From positions 1 through 64,000 of the forward strand of contig CACARD010000005.1 of the NCBI GenBank assembly GCA_902534735.1: a stretch of 64,000 bases of DNA. Reading direction: 5' to 3'. Position numbers and translations under genes: made by a program. Origin of the DNA: an uncultured Pelagibacteraceae bacterium (GTDB lineage: Bacteria; Pseudomonadota; Alphaproteobacteria; Pelagibacterales; Pelagibacteraceae). Shown here piece after piece: positions 1 to 8,505 of the stretch (position 1 is its first letter; each line of letters begins with the position of its first letter). The notes under the pieces were generated by a model that searched no databases, was not told where the DNA came from, and saw only the letters and a program-made list of their open reading frames with translations.

Positions 1-2
1 AG

Positions 3-974
3 CTCTTAAAAAAGGCTGGAGCAATAATTATGGGCAAAACTGTAACTTGTGAATTAGCTTTCTTATCGCCATCAAAAACCAAAAATCCACATGATTATTC
101 AAGAACACCAGGAGGTTCATCTAGTGGTTCTGCAGCTGTTATTGCATCTGATATGGCACCATTATCAATTGGAACTCAAACGGGTGGATCTGTAATCAGG
201 CCAGCCTCTTATTGTGGAGTTGTTGGTTATAAACCTACCTATGGATTAATTTCTAGAAATGGTATTTTGCAAACATCATATAATTTAGATCAAGTCGGAG
301 TATTTGGAAAAACAATTAGTGATGTAGCACTATTATCGAAAGTTTTGTTTGCTAGAGACGATGCAGATGAAACAACAACAAATATTAATTTTCTTAATAA
401 AAAAATTAAAATAAAAAAATCAAAATTTGTTTTTTATAAAACCAAACGCTGGAGAAATGTTGACAGTATTTCAAAAAAATCATTTAACAAATTTATTTTA
501 AATAATAAAAAAATAGTAAAGGTTGAAACTGCTCCTAAATATTTTGAAGATATGATTGATTGTCATACAATTATATATGAGACAGAGATGGCTCAAAATT
601 TCCATCATTATTACAAAACTTCAAAAGGAAAACTTTCTATAGAAATTAAGAGAGCAATTATTAACGGACTAAAACATTCGGCAAAAGATTATGCTTTAGC
701 TTTAGATGCGATGAGAACATACTCAAAAAACTTAGATAGTATATTTGAAAGGTTTGATGCAATTATAACGCCAAGTAGTTGTGGAATTGCTGACAAAGGA
801 TTTAAGACAACTGGGAGTCCAGAATTTAATAAGATTTGGTCTCTTGCACATGTGCCCTGCATTTCACTGCCAATTTTAAAAGGCGAAAAAAATTTGCCTT
901 TAGGAGTTCAAATTATAGGCAAACAATTTGAAGATCTAAGCATGTTAAACCATGCCAAAATATTCAATAATTAA
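3..974 (+). CDS. Amidase signature family hydrolase, C-terminal part (5' end outside window)
   Basis: The reading frame is open from base 3 and runs in from upstream, so the first in-frame ATG (30) is internal to the protein. Two amidase-signature landmarks are visible: the Gly/Ser-rich GGSSSGSAA segment (cis-serine region) and GTQTGGSVIRPA, where the nucleophilic Ser lies. The catalytic Lys expected further upstream is not in the window. The family hydrolyses C-N bonds of amides; the substrate cannot be told from this fragment. It lies upstream of a TRAP transporter operon on the same strand but is separated from it by a probable terminator, so the two are probably not one transcript. Confidence 0.88.
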   Translation, partial: LLKKAGAIIMGKTVTCELAFLSPSKTKNPHDYSRTPGGSSSGSAAVIASDMAPLSIGTQTGGSVIRPASYCGVVGYKPTYGLISRNGILQTSYNLDQVGVFGKTISDVALLSKVLFARDDADETTTNINFLNKKIKIKKSKFVFYKTKRWRNVDSISKKSFNKFILNNKKIVKVETAPKYFEDMIDCHTIIYETEMAQNFHHYYKTSKGKLSIEIKRAIINGLKHSAKDYALALDAMRTYSKNLDSIFERFDAIITPSSCGIADKGFKTTGSPEFNKIWSLAHVPCISLPILKGEKNLPLGVQIIGKQFEDLSMLNHAKIFNN

Positions 975-991
975 AGATAATTCATAAACAT

Positions 992-1010
992 TTACAATCA
1001 TAGATTGTAA
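992..1010. repeat. Perfect 8-bp inverted repeat with 3-nt loop
   Basis: TTACAATC, loop ATA, GATTGTAA, just after the amidase stop codon. It could form a stem in RNA or serve as a protein site in DNA. There is no T-run directly after it, so it is not itself a classical terminator. Function is unknown. Confidence 0.5.
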
Positions 1011-1012
1011 TT

Positions 1013-1035
1013 AAGTGAAAAATCCTCACTTTTTT
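1013..1035 (+). terminator. Probable rho-independent terminator after the amidase gene
   Basis: AAGTGA and TCACTT can pair around a 7-nt loop (AAAATCC) and are followed by a run of T residues. The stem is short and A+T-rich, so the termination strength is uncertain. It separates the amidase from the TRAP operon. Confidence 0.5.
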
Positions 1036-1073
1036 AAAATGACTCTAAGAAACATATATGCTTTAAATGCGTC

Positions 1074-1085
1074 AGTTAATTAACT
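1074..1085. promoter_or_regulatory. 12-bp perfect palindrome upstream of the TRAP operon
   Basis: AGTTAATTAACT reads the same on both strands and sits just upstream of the strong Shine-Dalgarno AGAGGAG at 1089-1095 that serves the binding-protein gene. It could be an operator, but in A+T-rich DNA a chance palindrome of this length is possible. I could not identify a convincing -35/-10 pair here. Confidence 0.25.
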
Positions 1086-1100
1086 TAAAGAGGAGAAATA

Positions 1101-2231
1101 ATGATTAAAGAAAAAAAACTATTGAAGGGTAAAACTCCTTCAAGACGTAAATTCTTTAAGGCTGCTGCTGCGACTGGTGTTGCTGCTGTAGCTGCATCAT
1201 CTTTAGCTGCTCCAGCCGTTGCCAAAGAAAGAATTGAAGCTTCTATGGTAGCTACATGGGGAAGAGATTTCCCAGGTTTAGGAACTGGTGCGCAAAGATT
1301 TGCTCAAAGAATTACAGACATGAGTGATGGAAGAATTCAAGTCACTTACTATGCAGCAAACGAGAGGGTTAAAGCGTTTGACTCATTTGATGAAGTTGCT
1401 TCAGGTAACTCGCAAATGTATCACGCTGCTGACTACTACTGGGTTAAAAAAGATCCAGCTTGGGGTTACTTTACAGCTGTACCTTTCGGTTTCACTTACA
1501 CTGAAATGAACGCATGGATTAGATTTGCTGGTGGTCAACAATTATGGGATGAACTATCAGACAAATTCGGTCTAAAAAACTTTATGTGTGGAAGCACAGG
1601 AGTTCAAATGGGTGGATGGTTTAACAAGAAAATTAGAAGCCCTAATGACTTCAAAGGTCTTAAAATGCGTATGCCTGGATTAGGTGGACAAGTTATCGGT
1701 AAACTTGGAGGATCTCCAGTTTCACTTCCTGGTGGACAAATTTACGAAAACCTTGTTTCTGGTGCAATTGATGCAACAGAGTGGGTAGGTCCATGGAATG
1801 ATGAAGCTATGAAATTCCAAGAAGCTGCTAAATACTACTACTATCCTGGAATGCACGAGCCAGGATCTATGTTAGCATGTGGTACTAACAAATCTTGGTT
1901 TACAAGCTTATCAAAATCAGATCAGCTATTAATTGAAGCTGCAGCTGCGATGGAAAATGACGTTATGATGTCAGAGTACAACGCTAAAAATGGTGCTGCG
2001 CTTGCAAGATTAATAAACGATCATGGTGTTAAACTAGAGAAGTTTAGCGACAAAGTTTATGATGGTTTTGCTAAAGCTGCTAATGAAGTATTTGAGGAAA
2101 CAAGAGCAAGCAGTGGTCTCGCTGAGAGAATCCACTCTAGTTTCTTACAGGCTAGAAAAGACATTGGTTCTTGGACCAACCTGTCTGACTCACCTTACAT
2201 TTCTCAAAGAAACAGAGCATTAGGAATGTAA
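1101..2231 (+). CDS. TRAP transporter substrate-binding protein, DctP family, TakP-like
   Basis: This is the periplasmic binding protein of a tripartite ATP-independent transporter. Residues 1-41 form a twin-arginine-type export signal (SRRKFF at 14-19, then an Ala-rich hydrophobic stretch and an AVA|KE cleavage site). The mature protein carries family segments such as ATEWVGPWND and YYYYPGMHEPG, which resemble the alpha-keto-acid binding protein TakP, so a 2-oxoacid or related carboxylate is the likely ligand (inference). Length (376 aa) is normal. A strong Shine-Dalgarno (AGAGGAG) precedes the ATG. Codon use is richer in TTC, AAC and TAC than in neighbouring genes, which suggests high expression. 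A strong terminator separates it from the permease genes. Confidence 0.93.
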   Translation: MIKEKKLLKGKTPSRRKFFKAAAATGVAAVAASSLAAPAVAKERIEASMVATWGRDFPGLGTGAQRFAQRITDMSDGRIQVTYYAANERVKAFDSFDEVASGNSQMYHAADYYWVKKDPAWGYFTAVPFGFTYTEMNAWIRFAGGQQLWDELSDKFGLKNFMCGSTGVQMGGWFNKKIRSPNDFKGLKMRMPGLGGQVIGKLGGSPVSLPGGQIYENLVSGAIDATEWVGPWNDEAMKFQEAAKYYYYPGMHEPGSMLACGTNKSWFTSLSKSDQLLIEAAAAMENDVMMSEYNAKNGAALARLINDHGVKLEKFSDKVYDGFAKAANEVFEETRASSGLAERIHSSFLQARKDIGSWTNLSDSPYISQRNRALGM

Positions 2232-2233
2232 TC

Positions 2234-2249
2234 TAACTAAATTTAGTTA
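2234..2249. repeat. 16-bp perfect palindrome after the TRAP binding-protein gene
   Basis: TAACTAAATTTAGTTA is an exact palindrome beginning three bases after the stop codon and directly preceding the terminator hairpin. Together they form two adjacent stems, which may stabilise the 3' end of a short binding-protein transcript (inference). Confidence 0.45.
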
Positions 2250-2251
2250 TT

Positions 2252-2281
2252 AAAGGGCCCTTAATTGGGCCCTTTTTTTTT
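2252..2281 (+). terminator. Strong intrinsic terminator between TRAP binding protein and permeases
   Basis: AAAGGGCCC pairs perfectly with GGGCCCTTT across a 4-nt loop (TTAA; the flanking T/A bases may also pair) and is followed by an uninterrupted run of eight or more T. It is the clearest terminator in the window. Because it lies inside the TRAP operon, it should make binding-protein mRNA far more abundant than permease mRNA. Confidence 0.9.
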
Positions 2282-2304
2282 AAACAAAAACGAGTATTAC
2301 TTAG

Positions 2305-2318
2305 GTATTTTAAAATAC
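2305..2318. repeat. 14-bp palindrome directly before the small-permease start codon
   Basis: GTATTTTAAAATAC is an exact palindrome ending one base before the ATG at 2320. No good Shine-Dalgarno is visible upstream of this ATG. A hairpin here could lower initiation, or the site could be a protein target; chance is also possible in DNA this A+T-rich. Confidence 0.35.
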
Positions 2319-2319
2319 T

Positions 2320-3309
2320 ATGGTGACAAAAAATTCAAATCTTTCTCTATATCTTAGAATAATCAGTTATTCAGTTTTAGCTTTTACTTTAGCATTTCTT
2401 ATTAATAATGTTTTAACAGTTTGGAGTGATTGGCCAGGAATAAAAAAAATTTTTTCGCATCATGAGATGTTTGGATATAAGAAAAAAGCTCTAGAGGGAT
2501 CTGATTTAAATTATGGTTATATGCAAATTGGATTGTATTTGATTTGTATTGCTGCAGTCGTTTTTTATGTTTTTAAAACATATAGCCAAACTTTGGAGCA
2601 AGATTCAAAAATTTTATCAAGATTTTCAGCATATCTTGTTAGATCATCATTTTGGGCAGTATTTTTAGTTGGCGTAGCTGACTTTGTTATATCTTTTATG
2701 GTTGTTGAAAGATTATGGGAAGCAATCTTCAGTCCTGAAGTAAAAGCATTGATGGTTAAAGCCCCAGTCAGAATTACTTATATTCACTTTCCAATAATAT
2801 TAATTTCTTTCGTGATTGGATATTTTACGAAATCAGTTGGCTTTATTTGGCTAGCAGTATTGGTTGTAGTAAGTGAATTCGTAATCGTATTATCAAGATT
2901 TATATTTTCATACGAACAAGCATTTCAAGGGGATCTAGTTAGATTTTGGTATGCTGCACTTTATTTGTTTGCTAGTGCATACGCCTTAATTCATGAAGGG
3001 CACGTAAGAGTTGATGTACTCTATTCTTCTTTTAGTGAAAAAAAGAAGGCATGGACAAATATGGTTGGATCGGCAGTTCTAGGAGTACCACTTACATTAA
3101 TAGTTATATTTTTAGGTCTTAACGGAAAAGCCAGCATAATAAATGGTCCTGTTGTAGCTTTTGAAGTTACGCAACAAGGATCTAATGGTCTTTATCTTTT
3201 ATATTTGATGGCTGTTTATCTAGCTGTTTTTGCTGTTACGATGTTAATTCAATTTACTAGTTATTTTATGGAAAGTAGTCACAAAATTTTAAAAGGTGTC
3301 AAAAATTAA
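2320..3309 (+). CDS. TRAP transporter small permease (DctQ), extended
   Basis: The C-terminal half carries the DctQ hallmark ALIHEGHVRVDVLY, followed by two more hydrophobic helices, as expected for the four-helix small membrane subunit. At 329 residues it is about twice the usual 160-180. The N-terminal half adds further hydrophobic segments, roughly at residues 10-30, 67-85, 105-130 and 150-200. It lies 3 bp before the large permease and forms the membrane part of the transporter with it. The start is chosen because it is the first ATG after the terminator. No Shine-Dalgarno is obvious. Confidence 0.87.
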   Translation: MVTKNSNLSLYLRIISYSVLAFTLAFLINNVLTVWSDWPGIKKIFSHHEMFGYKKKALEGSDLNYGYMQIGLYLICIAAVVFYVFKTYSQTLEQDSKILSRFSAYLVRSSFWAVFLVGVADFVISFMVVERLWEAIFSPEVKALMVKAPVRITYIHFPIILISFVIGYFTKSVGFIWLAVLVVVSEFVIVLSRFIFSYEQAFQGDLVRFWYAALYLFASAYALIHEGHVRVDVLYSSFSEKKKAWTNMVGSAVLGVPLTLIVIFLGLNGKASIINGPVVAFEVTQQGSNGLYLLYLMAVYLAVFAVTMLIQFTSYFMESSHKILKGVKN

Positions 3310-3312
3310 ATT

Positions 3313-5976
3313 ATGGAAACATTCTTTTTAGCTGTTCTAGTTGTGATAATGATTGTTGCTCTTGCATCGGGTTACCCGGTTGCTTTTGCACTTCCTGGTT
3401 CAGCTATAATTGCAATTGGTTTAGCTGCATTTTTTGGCTACATCTTCGAGGGAGACTCCAGTGCCTTTTTTGCTGTAGATGGACCCATAGAATGGCTCGT
3501 TGCTGGTATTACAAATTTTAGGAGTAATTACTGGGATGTAGAGACAGATACTTTGATAGCAATTCCTTTATTTATATTCATGGGAATTATGCTTCAAAAA
3601 TCAAAAATTGCTGAAGACTTATTAATAACAATGGGCCAATTATTTGGACCAATTCCTGGTGGTTTAGGAATTTCAGTTATATTTGTTGGAGCTCTATTAG
3701 CAGCAACGACTGGTATCGTTGGAGCAACTGTAATTGCGATGGGACTAATTTCGTTACCAACAATGTTAAATAACAAGTATGACAGACAACTTGCTAGTGG
3801 AATAGTTTGTTCATCAGGAACATTAGGTCAAATTATTCCTCCATCAATTGTTTTAATTATTATTGCTGACCAGTTGGCAAGTGCATCTGATGTTGCAAAC
3901 AACTTAAGACAAAATGATTATAAAGCCTTAACTGGTGAATTTAATATGCCAGGTGAATTTAGAGTAGGTTCATCAAGTGCAGGTGATATGTTCTTAGGAG
4001 CACTTTTACCAGGTCTTGTTTTAGTTGCTCTTTATATGATCTATGTGTTTATTTTTGCTAGAATAAAGAAAGGTGTTGCACCACCAGTTCCATTTAAAGG
4101 AAATTTTGATTTAAAATTTTGGTTAAGAGTAGTTGTAATTATCATTCCACCACTTGCATTAATATTCGCTGTATTAGGTTCAATTTTAATGGGTATTGCT
4201 ACTGTAAACCAAGCAGGTTCAATTGGAGCAATTGGTGCCACTTTGATGGCTGGTTATAGATTATATGAAGGAAAGAAAAGTGCTTTCTATCCTTTAATTT
4301 TAATTATTGGATCTCTAATTCCAATTACATTCTTTGCATCAAATTATGAATTAAATGTAAAAAATTTGGAGGAAAGAGATTTAAGTGCAATCTTTATAAC
4401 CGCTTTCTTTGTGGTCATACTTGTATACGGAATAGGTTGGAGTTTTTGGAGAACTTTTAAAACAGAAAATGTTTTAAAAGAAGTTGTAACAGAAACTTGT
4501 GTGACTACTTCAATGGTATTTATTATCCTTTTAGGAGCAGCAATGCTTACTTCAGGATTTAGAGCTTTTGGGGGAGAAGAATTAGTAAGAGACTTTTTAC
4601 AAGATTTACCGGGTGGTTTTTGGACACAATTTGTTGTTGTGATGATTGTAATTTTCTTGCTAGGATTTTTCTTAGACTTTATTGAAATTGCAGTTGTTGT
4701 TGTTCCAATAATTGCACCAATATTATTAGCTGAAACAGGGGCTAACGTCACAGCCGTTTGGTTGGGAGTTATGATTGGTGTTAACTTGCAGACTTCCTTC
4801 TTAACGCCGCCATTTGGATTTGCACTCTTTTATTTGAAAGGTGTAGCTCCTAAAATTGTTAAAACACTTGATATTTGGAAAGGTGTTGTGCCTTTTATAA
4901 TTCTTCAGCTTATAGGATTGGGAATAGTCGGTGCATACCCTAGCTTAGTAAATTATCTACCAAATAGAGTATATTTAACTTCGAATGTTGCTCCTCCACC
5001 AATGAATCCTAAATTACAGTACTGTTTGCAAGAGTACAAATTTGCAAGATTTGATTCAAACGGTGAGACAATTAAAAATGCAATATTAAAATTCCAATCT
5101 GAGGCTCCAACTAATCTGCCAGATGATAAAATGGAAATTTTAGAAGATCATTTTGATAGTGCACTAGGAACTTTTGCTCTAGTCGATAAATTAAAAAAAG
5201 TTGAGGTCGAATACAATGCATATGCTGTTGATTATAGGGATCTGCATTTCACTGTTAGAAAGAAGCAAAAGAAAATACTTAAATTAAATAAAAAAATAGA
5301 AAAATATAAAGCAGAGATTAGAAATTTAGATGATGATGAATTAGATGAGAAAAACAAAATAGAATTAAGAATAGAGGATGTAAAACTTGAAATTGAGGAA
5401 ATTCAAAACTCAATTCCAGATACTTGGCAAGCTAAGAATTCAGAATTCGACAAAATAAATAAAGCTAAAAATACAACAACAAAAAGATATAGAAAGAATG
5501 TAGATGAAGCCTACGATTTACTTGATCAGTTCGCAATGTTCATAAACGATGGAGTAAAACTTCAAGAAGTATCAAAAGATATTAAACAGTTAGATTATTT
5601 TATAGCTATGGAAAGCAATACAAAAGTATATGAAAGATCAGTTACAATTATGGATGGATTGTTTGACAAGTTGAGTGAGATCTCTGGAATGGATGAATTT
5701 TTAAATAGTGTAGATGATTTATTATCAATGGTAGACTCAGACGAACTTGATCCAATGGCGATTAGAACAAAATCAAAAGAAGTTGTTGAGTTATTCAATA
5801 AAGAAGTTAGCTGGAGAGCAAATGCTAAAGAAAACTTAATGCCAAAACTTGAGGAATATAATAATGCAATCAAAGAAACAATTGGACTAAGGTTGCAGTC
5901 TAAACTAACAAAAGAGCAAGCTATCTATGTATCTAAATGTAATTCAATACATAGAGATATTTCACTAAATTTTTAA
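3313..5976 (+). CDS. TRAP transporter large permease (DctM) with long C-terminal coiled-coil extension
   Basis: Residues 1 to about 550 form the DctM ion-coupled permease: many hydrophobic helices beginning with the typical SGYPVAFALPGSA, and a soluble insertion around residues 195-225. The usual length is about 430-450, or more for TakM-type proteins. Here, after the last helix near residue 545, about 335 hydrophilic residues follow. They include a Lys/Glu-rich stretch at about 625-720 with coiled-coil character and a further helical acidic region to residue 887. Base composition does not change at the junction, so it looks like one native gene. The stop codon overlaps the stop of the convergent PanE-family gene. 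The function of the extension is unknown. Confidence 0.9.
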   Translation: METFFLAVLVVIMIVALASGYPVAFALPGSAIIAIGLAAFFGYIFEGDSSAFFAVDGPIEWLVAGITNFRSNYWDVETDTLIAIPLFIFMGIMLQKSKIAEDLLITMGQLFGPIPGGLGISVIFVGALLAATTGIVGATVIAMGLISLPTMLNNKYDRQLASGIVCSSGTLGQIIPPSIVLIIIADQLASASDVANNLRQNDYKALTGEFNMPGEFRVGSSSAGDMFLGALLPGLVLVALYMIYVFIFARIKKGVAPPVPFKGNFDLKFWLRVVVIIIPPLALIFAVLGSILMGIATVNQAGSIGAIGATLMAGYRLYEGKKSAFYPLILIIGSLIPITFFASNYELNVKNLEERDLSAIFITAFFVVILVYGIGWSFWRTFKTENVLKEVVTETCVTTSMVFIILLGAAMLTSGFRAFGGEELVRDFLQDLPGGFWTQFVVVMIVIFLLGFFLDFIEIAVVVVPIIAPILLAETGANVTAVWLGVMIGVNLQTSFLTPPFGFALFYLKGVAPKIVKTLDIWKGVVPFIILQLIGLGIVGAYPSLVNYLPNRVYLTSNVAPPPMNPKLQYCLQEYKFARFDSNGETIKNAILKFQSEAPTNLPDDKMEILEDHFDSALGTFALVDKLKKVEVEYNAYAVDYRDLHFTVRKKQKKILKLNKKIEKYKAEIRNLDDDELDEKNKIELRIEDVKLEIEEIQNSIPDTWQAKNSEFDKINKAKNTTTKRYRKNVDEAYDLLDQFAMFINDGVKLQEVSKDIKQLDYFIAMESNTKVYERSVTIMDGLFDKLSEISGMDEFLNSVDDLLSMVDSDELDPMAIRTKSKEVVELFNKEVSWRANAKENLMPKLEEYNNAIKETIGLRLQSKLTKEQAIYVSKCNSIHRDISLNF

Positions 5977-6992
5977 ACTGTTAATTTATCAATTAATTCT
6001 GATCTTGTATAAAGACCCAAGTCTTCTGCCTTGGACTTTAATTTTTCATTAATCTCTTTTAATTTTGGAACATTTAAATCAAGCTTATTTGCAATTTCTA
6101 TAATTGAACCAATTATTGGATCTATTTCTAGTGGTTTGCCAGCATTTAAATCTTGAGCGGTCGAAGGTCTATGTCCTATAATTGAGACTCCACCCTTAAT
6201 TCGATCCTCAATTGATATATTGAATTTAACTCCGATTTTTTCTCCAACTTGTTGGCACTCCTGCATTAAAACTTTTATTAAATTGTAAGTTTCAGGATCA
6301 TTACCCATTTCATCCATAGTTTTATTTGTTAGAGCACTTACTGGGTTGAATGAACAATTCCCCCATAGTTTCACCCAAATTTCGTCTCTTAAATTTTTCT
6401 TCTGAGGAGCTTTTAAACCGCCTTCTATGAATAAACTTGAAATTATTTTTAGTCTTTCTGATCTGGTTCCATCTGGTTCACCTAAAGAAAATCGTTCACC
6501 ATTACCATTATGTTTAATAACACCTGGCTCTAATATCTGACAAGCTGGATAAACTACACAACCAATTGCTCTTTCAGGTCCTAGAGTTTGCCATATTTTT
6601 CCACCTGGATCCACACTTTCAACTATTTGATTGTCTAATTTGGTACCCGTATTAGCTTTATGAAAGTACCACCAAGGCAATCCATTAATGGCGCATATAA
6701 TTGAAGTTTTTTTACCCATAATTGGTTTTAAGCTTTCTGAAATTTTACTAATAGCGTTAGCTTTTACAGAAATAATTATGAAATCTTGTTCATCCAAATC
6801 TTTAGGATTGTCTGTTACATCAAATTTAAAATTAACTTTATTATCATCTCTTATAAAAGTTAATCCATTTTGCTCTATTGCTTTTTTATGTTCTCCTCTA
6901 GCAATTAAAGAGACTTGTGCGTTTGTTTTTTTTAAACTTGTAGCAATAAATCCACCAATAGACCCAGCTCCAAATATACAAATTTTAGTCAT
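5973..6992 (-). CDS. 2-dehydropantoate 2-reductase family (PanE/ApbA) oxidoreductase
   Basis: NADPH-dependent 2-oxoacid reductase family. The N-terminal Rossmann motif GAGSIG is at residues 8-13, and the C-terminal helical domain contains WGNCSFNPVSALTNKT, matching the family's K...N..NP.(S/T)ALT active-site region. Length (339 aa) is slightly above the usual ~300. The start ATG overlaps the stop of the upstream ligase as TAATG, so the two are co-translated. Clustering with an oxalyl-CoA-synthetase-like ligase and a gamma-glutamyltransferase, rather than with pantothenate genes, suggests it may reduce a catabolic 2-oxoacid rather than ketopantoate (inference). Confidence 0.85.
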   Translation of the reverse strand: MTKICIFGAGSIGGFIATSLKKTNAQVSLIARGEHKKAIEQNGLTFIRDDNKVNFKFDVTDNPKDLDEQDFIIISVKANAISKISESLKPIMGKKTSIICAINGLPWWYFHKANTGTKLDNQIVESVDPGGKIWQTLGPERAIGCVVYPACQILEPGVIKHNGNGERFSLGEPDGTRSERLKIISSLFIEGGLKAPQKKNLRDEIWVKLWGNCSFNPVSALTNKTMDEMGNDPETYNLIKVLMQECQQVGEKIGVKFNISIEDRIKGGVSIIGHRPSTAQDLNAGKPLEIDPIIGSIIEIANKLDLNVPKLKEINEKLKSKAEDLGLYTRSELIDKLTV

Positions 6993-8500
6993 TAGTTCAC
7001 TAATCCAAACTTTTTAGCTAAAGTATTTCTTTGTAGTTTACCTGTTGCACCTTTAGGAATTTCATTTACAAAAAATATTTTCTTTGGAATTTTAAATTTT
7101 GCAAGTTTTTCATTTGCATAAATTTTTATATCATCTTCAGTACACTTCATGCCCTCTTTTATGATTATTGCGGTAGCTATATCTTCCCCAAGCATTTTAT
7201 CTTCATATCCAAAGCAAACAGCTTGCTCAATATTTGGATGATCCATAAGAATGTTATCGACTTCTAAAGGTGAAATCTTTTCACCACCTTTATTAATTAT
7301 TTCCTTCAATCTTCCTGAGATTTTTAGATAACCATCTTTATCAAAATATCCCTGATCTCCTGTTCTAAACCAACCATTTGAAAAGCTATTTTTATTTGCA
7401 TCTGGATTATTTTCATATCCGGAAGTAACATTTTCACCCCTAATGCAAACTTCTCCCTCTTCTCCTTGATTTAAAATCTTGTTATTAGTATCCATAATAC
7501 AAACTTCTGGCCCAGCAGGAATTCCTACAAAGCCAGGTTTTTGGGACTTAGGCGGTAAAGGATTTGAGGTCATTTGATGAGTAGCTTCCGTCATCCCATA
7601 TGCTTCTATTACTGGACAATTAAATACCTCATTTAGTTTTTCAAATACAGCTGGAGGTAGAGATGCTGATGATGATCTTAAAAATCTAAGATTTAATTGT
7701 TTAGCAGTTTCTAGATTTTTATCTGCTCTCATCAATATTGCTTGATGCATTGTTGGTACTCCAGAATACCAAGTTATTTTCTCTCTTTTTGCATTATCTA
7801 AAAATTTTAATGCATTAAATCCACTACTTGCACATACAGATGCCCCTACTTTCATAGAGGCTGCAAGAACTGCAATTAAGCCATGTATATGAAATAATGG
7901 CATAATATTTAGACAATGATCTTTATCAGTTAAATTAAGACTTTTGGAGATATTATCTGCTGAAGAAAAAATATTTTTATTTGTTAATGGAACAATCTTA
8001 GGTCTTGATGTAGTGCCCGAAGTATGCAGCACAAGAGCTTCATGATCTTCGCCTGGCAAAACATAATCACTGCTTTTTTCAAAAAGATTGAAATCTCCGC
8101 TTAAAGTATTTCCGTCTGATTTTATTTCGCAAACAGGAATTTTTAATTTATTTGCGACTTCTACTACTGGATTTTTAGAATTTTTCTCTACAATCACTAT
8201 CTTTGGTTTTAAATCCTCTAGGTAAAATTCGAATTCTTCAGATTTATAGTTAGGGTTTAAAGGTGCAGCAGACATGTAGCTTGAAATCGCCAAAAAACTA
8301 GTTGCCATGTAAGGACCGTTTGGCAAAACTATTGCTGCACGATCTTTATTATTAATACCATTACCTGATAATTGTTTTGAAATTCTTTCTATTAATGATT
8401 TTAAATCAACAAATTTTAGTGGAGAACTACTTTCAGATGTTATTGCAATTCGATTATCATTTTGTGTTTCTATAATATTTCTAACAATTCTAGAGTTCAT
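6992..8500 (-). CDS. Acyl-CoA synthetase, oxalyl-CoA synthetase (AAE3/Pcs60)-like
   Basis: Adenylate-forming CoA ligase of normal length (502 aa). The P-loop motif HTSGTTSRPK is at about residues 159-168. Further on are TEATHQMTSNPLPP, the ATP/hinge motifs FRTGDQGYFDKDGY and GGEKISPLEVD, and the C-terminal catalytic Lys in GATGKLQRN. The THQMTSNPLPP segment and its surroundings resemble plant AAE3 and yeast Pcs60 oxalate-CoA ligases more than generic acyl-CoA synthetases, so oxalate or a related short dicarboxylate is the best substrate guess. Malonate or an aromatic acid remains possible. It is the middle gene of a three-gene minus-strand cluster, with a 5-bp gap to gamma-glutamyltransferase. 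Confidence 0.85.
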   Translation of the reverse strand: MNSRIVRNIIETQNDNRIAITSESSSPLKFVDLKSLIERISKQLSGNGINNKDRAAIVLPNGPYMATSFLAISSYMSAAPLNPNYKSEEFEFYLEDLKPKIVIVEKNSKNPVVEVANKLKIPVCEIKSDGNTLSGDFNLFEKSSDYVLPGEDHEALVLHTSGTTSRPKIVPLTNKNIFSSADNISKSLNLTDKDHCLNIMPLFHIHGLIAVLAASMKVGASVCASSGFNALKFLDNAKREKITWYSGVPTMHQAILMRADKNLETAKQLNLRFLRSSSASLPPAVFEKLNEVFNCPVIEAYGMTEATHQMTSNPLPPKSQKPGFVGIPAGPEVCIMDTNNKILNQGEEGEVCIRGENVTSGYENNPDANKNSFSNGWFRTGDQGYFDKDGYLKISGRLKEIINKGGEKISPLEVDNILMDHPNIEQAVCFGYEDKMLGEDIATAIIIKEGMKCTEDDIKIYANEKLAKFKIPKKIFFVNEIPKGATGKLQRNTLAKKFGLVN

Positions 8501-8505
8501 TTAAA

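Noticed and set aside
4344..4751. 135-residue antisense frame in the TRAP permease
   Set aside because: Lies wholly inside conserved DctM coding sequence; no ribosome site or domain.
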